Below are positions 5,544-7,311 of a stretch of DNA of 7,311 bases, piece by piece. This DNA comes from an uncultured Clostridia bacterium (GTDB lineage: Bacteria; Bacillota; Clostridia; Oscillospirales; JAAYOS01), in assembly GCA_944386395.1 (NCBI GenBank), contig CALXAZ010000075.1:1-7311 (forward strand), given 5' to 3'. A model generated the notes under the pieces. The model was not told the origin of the DNA. It did no database searches and saw only the letters and a list, made by a program, of their open reading frames with translations. Positions within the stretch are counted from its first letter, which is position 1. Every line of letters starts with the position of its first letter. Made by a program: the position numbers and the translations under genes.

Positions 5544-6351
5544 AAGCGGTTTCTTTTATGCGAAGAAAGGAGAGGTTCTCCTGCTGCTTTCCAGGCTGAT
5601 GGAGGGTGCCGGAGGGGTTCGTCATGCCTTTACAACAAGGATAGGCGGATGCAGTACAGGCATTTATTCGTCGATGAATCTCTCTAGAAATACAAACACC
5701 AGCCGTGAAAGCACACTTGAAAACTATCGCTTACTGGGTGAGGCGGTTGGATTTGACGACAGGGACTTTGTGATATCAAGGCAGGTACATGGAAATACAG
5801 TCCGTGTTGTGAGGGAAAGCGATGGAGGAGATGCTTTTGCTCCGGTGCCTTTCGACTGCGATGCACTTGTCACAGCGGTTCCGGGGAAAGCGTTGGTCAT
5901 TTACACCGCGGATTGCGTGCCTGTGCTGCTCTACAACAAAGCTGCCGGATGTATTGCGGCAGTGCATGCGGGCTGGAGGGGTATAGCAAACGGAGTGATA
6001 TTGAAAGCGCTTGAGGTGATGGCAAGCGAGTATGGGAGTGATGCCGGAGATGTAGTGGCAGCGGTGGGTCCTTGTATTGAACAGGACTGTTTTGAGGTGG
6101 ATGCTGACGTCCGGGATGCGCTTTGCGATGTTTTTGGGAAGGATACCGGGCTTATAGAACGGAGAGGGGAAAAGTTTTTCCCTGATCTGCGTGGGTTTGC
6201 GCGGCTCTGGCTTTTAAATGCAGGAGTGCCGGACAAAAGCATAGCAGTGTGTGAGGAATGTACCAAATGCGAAGGGGATAAGTATTGGTCACACCGGCGA
6301 GACGGAAATGCTAGGGGGCTTCAGGGAGCAGTGATTGTTCTCGACAAGTAA
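5518..6351 (+). CDS. pgeF: PgeF/YfiH family protein (laccase-domain purine nucleoside phosphorylase type)
   Basis: The family (DUF152, Cu-oxidase_4) has been described as a polyphenol oxidase, as a purine nucleoside phosphorylase/adenosine deaminase (shared with human LACC1/FAMIN), and in E. coli as a peptidoglycan-precursor editing factor. The product is soluble. The 277-residue product (numbered from the first ATG) has HAFTTRIGG (36-44), RQVHG with His91, TADCVP with Cys133 and AAVHAGWRG with His150. Cys133 and the two His form the expected metal site. GPCIEQDCFEV follows at 185-194. The C terminus has CEECTKC and YWSHRRDG, typical of the family. Start choice is uncertain. ATG 5518 overlaps secA by 26 nt without a ribosome binding site; ATG 5536, six codons later, has a weak GGAAG upstream and touches the secA stop (ATGGATAG), which suits translational coupling. 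Either start keeps all motifs. It is likely cotranscribed with secA. The biological substrate cannot be deduced here. Confidence 0.92.
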   Translation: MEVNITMDRSGFFYAKKGEVLLLLSRLMEGAGGVRHAFTTRIGGCSTGIYSSMNLSRNTNTSRESTLENYRLLGEAVGFDDRDFVISRQVHGNTVRVVRESDGGDAFAPVPFDCDALVTAVPGKALVIYTADCVPVLLYNKAAGCIAAVHAGWRGIANGVILKALEVMASEYGSDAGDVVAAVGPCIEQDCFEVDADVRDALCDVFGKDTGLIERRGEKFFPDLRGFARLWLLNAGVPDKSIAVCEECTKCEGDKYWSHRRDGNARGLQGAVIVLDK

Positions 6352-6358
6352 ATTGAGC

Positions 6359-6363
6359 GGAGG
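6359..6363 (+). promoter_or_regulatory. Ribosome binding site deciding the GTG start of the binding-protein gene
   Basis: GGAGG lies 5 nt before GTG (6369-6371). The next in-frame ATG codons (residues 9 and 10) would remove the positively charged start of the signal peptide (KRRF), so GTG is preferred. Confidence 0.75.
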
Positions 6364-6368
6364 ATATT

Positions 6369-7311
6369 GTGAAGAGAAGATTTGCGGCGCTTATGATGGT
6401 AATGGTGCTGTTTTTGTCAGGATGTAACGTGGAAGAAGATATCAATGTGGGACTTCTTCCAGGAGAATTGACGGGCGAAACGTCTGAGCCGACGGAGATT
6501 ATCGTTCCGTATGGCGCTGCAACAGTTAGCACCTTTGGTATAGCTTATGCCAAAAACTATTCCCTGAATCCATTTGTAACAGAAAGTCGCTTGAATGTTT
6601 CTCTCGCTTCGCTGATGTATGACAGTCTTTTTGTGATAAATAGTGATTTTGAAGCTGAAAAACGCCTGTGCAAGGGCATTTCTCACAGCGAAAATATCTA
6701 CAGGTTGACTCTGAACAGCGACGCAAAATTTAGCGATGGAAGCCCTGTTACAGCAGAAGATGTAGAATATTCGCTTGAGCTTGCTGCTGCGTCAGAGAGC
6801 TATGGGGCAAGGCTAAAGCTGGTTAAAAGCTGTACGGTAGAAGAGGATGGGGGTGTAATAATAGAGCTGGAGAAGGAGCACGGGCGGTATGAGCTTCTAC
6901 TGGACTTCCCGGTAGTAAAGGATGGCACGGGTGAGGAAGAGGTGCCTTTGGGAGGCGGATTATATACGTATGAAGAAGATAGCGCTGGGGCGTATATGAA
7001 ATTTAACCGGGAGAACTGGAGAGGCGTTTCCTCAGAGTTTACGCGCCTTGAGCTAGTAGATCTCCCAGAAGCGGATGCTATGATATATGCGTTTGAGTCG
7101 GGTACGGTCAGCGTCATTGATATGGACCCCACAAAAACTGACGCGGTTTCCTTTGGAGGAGACTATGAGGAGTGGCAGTATACAACTTCGCATATGCAAT
7201 ATATTGCATTTAATGCTGAACGAGGACCTTTTAATAGCGAAGCGATGAGGAAGGCATTTTCGTTTGCAGTGGACAGGGAGAGCATATGCAATGTGGATAT
7301 GCTGAGGAATG
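6369..7311 (+). CDS. Family 5 (peptide-type) ABC transporter substrate-binding lipoprotein, N-terminal 314 codons (cut by the right edge)
   Basis: The start is GTG. The signal peptide has KRRF, a hydrophobic core of about 12 residues (AALMMVMVLFLS) and a lipobox LSGC with Cys19, so the protein should be lipid-anchored on the outer face of the cytoplasmic membrane after export by the Sec system. An acidic linker follows. The SBP family 5 (OppA/DppA-like) fold is shown by SLNPF (65-69), a YDSLF segment (84-88), KFSDGSPVTAEDV (120-132), which is the family signature, GGGLYTY in the usual GTGPY position, and MRKAFSFAVDRE from residue 293. These proteins deliver peptides, or sometimes nickel or sugars, to an ABC permease; the ligand cannot be told from this fragment. 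It follows pgeF by 17 nt, so it is probably in the same transcript. Whether permease and ATPase genes follow lies outside the window. The frame is open to the edge, so nothing suggests a broken gene. Confidence 0.88.
   Translation, partial: MKRRFAALMMVMVLFLSGCNVEEDINVGLLPGELTGETSEPTEIIVPYGAATVSTFGIAYAKNYSLNPFVTESRLNVSLASLMYDSLFVINSDFEAEKRLCKGISHSENIYRLTLNSDAKFSDGSPVTAEDVEYSLELAAASESYGARLKLVKSCTVEEDGGVIIELEKEHGRYELLLDFPVVKDGTGEEEVPLGGGLYTYEEDSAGAYMKFNRENWRGVSSEFTRLELVDLPEADAMIYAFESGTVSVIDMDPTKTDAVSFGGDYEEWQYTTSHMQYIAFNAERGPFNSEAMRKAFSFAVDRESICNVDMLRN

Noticed and set aside
1..7311. Search for CRISPR arrays, insertion sequences, tRNA or rRNA genes and attachment sites.
   Set aside because: No spaced repeats, transposase motifs, terminal inverted repeats or RNA-gene sequences were recognised by eye. 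The window is filled by housekeeping genes.

Overview
The window looks like chromosomal housekeeping DNA from a low-to-moderate GC Gram-positive anaerobe of the Clostridia. An Oscillospirales-like lineage is my guess from the wording of the SecA and RF2 proteins; this is an inference without a database search. Supporting signs are strong GGAGG-type ribosome binding sites, A/T-rich promoters with good -35/-10 boxes, a gene order with secG next to the RNase R gene, and a lipoprotein-type solute-binding protein.

Layout. Positions 1-2455 are read leftward as prfB (release factor 2, 1334-2455), then secG (1004-1231), then rnr (RNase R, 1-920, cut by the left edge). A hairpin terminator lies between secG and rnr. 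Positions 2456-2783 are a non-coding divergent control region with a clear sigma-A-type promoter for prfB, an extended -10 promoter for secA, and a possible two-codon minigene in the prfB leader. Positions 2784-7311 are read rightward as secA, pgeF (overlapping the end of secA by 26 nt if its first ATG is used) and, 17 nt later, a family 5 (oligopeptide-type) substrate-binding lipoprotein cut by the right edge. Secretion (SecA, SecG), translation termination (RF2), RNA decay (RNase R) and wall-precursor or nucleoside housekeeping (PgeF) are thus divided between two divergent units.

The observation most worth following is in prfB. RF2 genes in many bacteria carry a +1 programmed frameshift at a UGA near codon 26, which RF2 uses to control its own synthesis. 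Here that site appears only as a remnant: a GAGGGGG Shine-Dalgarno-like stretch followed by CTC AAC, with no UGA and no frame change. Instead a single in-frame UGA sits at codon 42, with the RF2 reading frame intact and unshifted on both sides. Counting that codon as one residue puts the SPF and GGQ motifs at 205-207 and 250-252, the E. coli RF2 positions. A +1 shift would therefore ruin the protein. Production of RF2 would need in-frame readthrough or recoding of UGA, unless the codon is a fresh mutation or a sequencing error. No other complete gene in the window contains an in-frame UGA or ends in UGA, and secA (919 codons) argues against genome-wide reassignment. This is a candidate for a relocated, frameshift-free form of RF2 autoregulation, and the error explanation must be excluded first.
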